Below, in pieces: positions 5,514 through 5,799 of a stretch of DNA of 5,799 nucleotides. The stretch is from Desulfobulbaceae bacterium. Lineage in GTDB: Bacteria; Desulfobacterota; Desulfobulbia; Desulfobulbales; Desulfurivibrionaceae. The position numbers were made by a program, and so were the translations under genes. Positions within the stretch are counted from its first letter, which is position 1, and every line of letters starts with the position of its first letter. The stretch covers positions 1 to 5,799 of the forward strand of contig PWOG01000148.1 in NCBI GenBank assembly GCA_003557565.1, written 5' to 3'. The notes below the pieces were generated by a model. The model was not told where the DNA came from and did no database searches. It worked only from the letters and a program-made list of their open reading frames with translations.

Positions 5514-5799
5514 ATGAAAGCAGCAGATATGTACCAAACCGCCGACTGGAAGACCGAAAAACATGTGCCGGTGATCGAATGCCCGGACCAGGTGGCGGCG
5601 GACGAACTGTGCGAGGTAAAAGTATCCCTGGGCAAAGAGGTCGCCCACCCCAACACCACCGAGCATCATATTCGCTGGATACAGCTGTTTTTCAAACCCG
5701 AAGGGGCAAAATTCAGCTACCAGGTTGGTAACTTCGAATTTACCGCCCATGGTGAATCAACCGAGGTCCCCAACACCGGCCCGGTGTACACCCACCACG
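5514..5799 (+). CDS. One-iron superoxide reductase (neelaredoxin / class II desulfoferrodoxin), 3' partial
   Basis: Cytoplasmic non-heme iron enzyme that reduces superoxide to hydrogen peroxide, without the oxygen release of superoxide dismutase, using electrons usually supplied by rubredoxin. Ninety-five residues are visible before the window ends. The Fe(His)4Cys site is recognisable: E15-K-H17-V-P carries the flexible Glu and the first His, and H45-P-N-T-T-E-H51-H-I carries the next two His ligands. The C-terminal Cys and His ligands lie beyond the window. The reading begins directly with the catalytic domain, with no N-terminal desulforedoxin-like cysteine domain, so it is the one-iron class. 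AAGGAG (5501-5506) lies 7 bases before ATG 5514. It follows korB by 80 bp across a hairpin, so it may be partly co-transcribed with korAB or have its own promoter. I could not identify a convincing promoter in the gap. Confidence 0.93.
   Translation, partial: MKAADMYQTADWKTEKHVPVIECPDQVAADELCEVKVSLGKEVAHPNTTEHHIRWIQLFFKPEGAKFSYQVGNFEFTAHGESTEVPNTGPVYTHH

Noticed and set aside
5478..5750. 90-codon - strand frame opposite the superoxide reductase
   Set aside because: The + strand product carries the iron-ligand motifs EKHVP and HPNTTEHH, so the opposite frame is a shadow.

Overview
The window is GC-rich bacterial DNA. All supported genes lie on the + strand and are closely packed with good Shine-Dalgarno sites. 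A two-subunit 2-oxoacid:ferredoxin oxidoreductase, a one-iron superoxide reductase and a TorD-type molybdoenzyme chaperone together suggest a strict or facultative anaerobe. The Desulfobacterota (Desulfobulbales-like sulfur or sulfate metabolisers) are my best guess. This rests on gene content and style, not on a phylogenetic marker.

Layout. (1) 2-589: the 3' part of a TorD/DmsD-family chaperone whose start lies upstream of the window; a weak hairpin follows it. (2) 698-1057: a small three-helix membrane protein of the DUF4870/COG3671 type. (3) 1058-1324: a non-coding stretch with two near-consensus sigma70 promoters, TTGACA-N17-TACAAT and TTGACA-N17-TACACT, which resemble each other beyond the core boxes. 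(4) 1325-5433: a probable five-gene operon. It encodes an 82-residue four-cysteine protein, a thioredoxin-reductase-like flavoprotein, a 98-residue helical three-cysteine protein, KorA (gamma-alpha fusion) and KorB (TPP-binding beta subunit). Gaps are 59, 39, 14 and 10 bp. (5) 5434-5513: a short spacer with a perfect GC-rich hairpin. (6) 5514 to the window end: a one-iron superoxide reductase (neelaredoxin type), cut off before its C-terminal iron ligands.

How the genes may work together. KorAB oxidises a 2-oxoacid with CoA and passes electrons to ferredoxin. The flavoprotein keeps the thioredoxin-reductase CxxC pair but has lost the usual NADPH-binding signatures, so it may take electrons from ferredoxin or another donor and deliver them to a disulfide. 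The two unrecognised small cysteine-containing proteins in the same operon are candidate partners, redox substrates or subunits. Superoxide reductase downstream fits a redox or oxygen-defence theme. The coupling is inference; the individual family calls for KorA, KorB, the superoxide reductase and the chaperone are solid.
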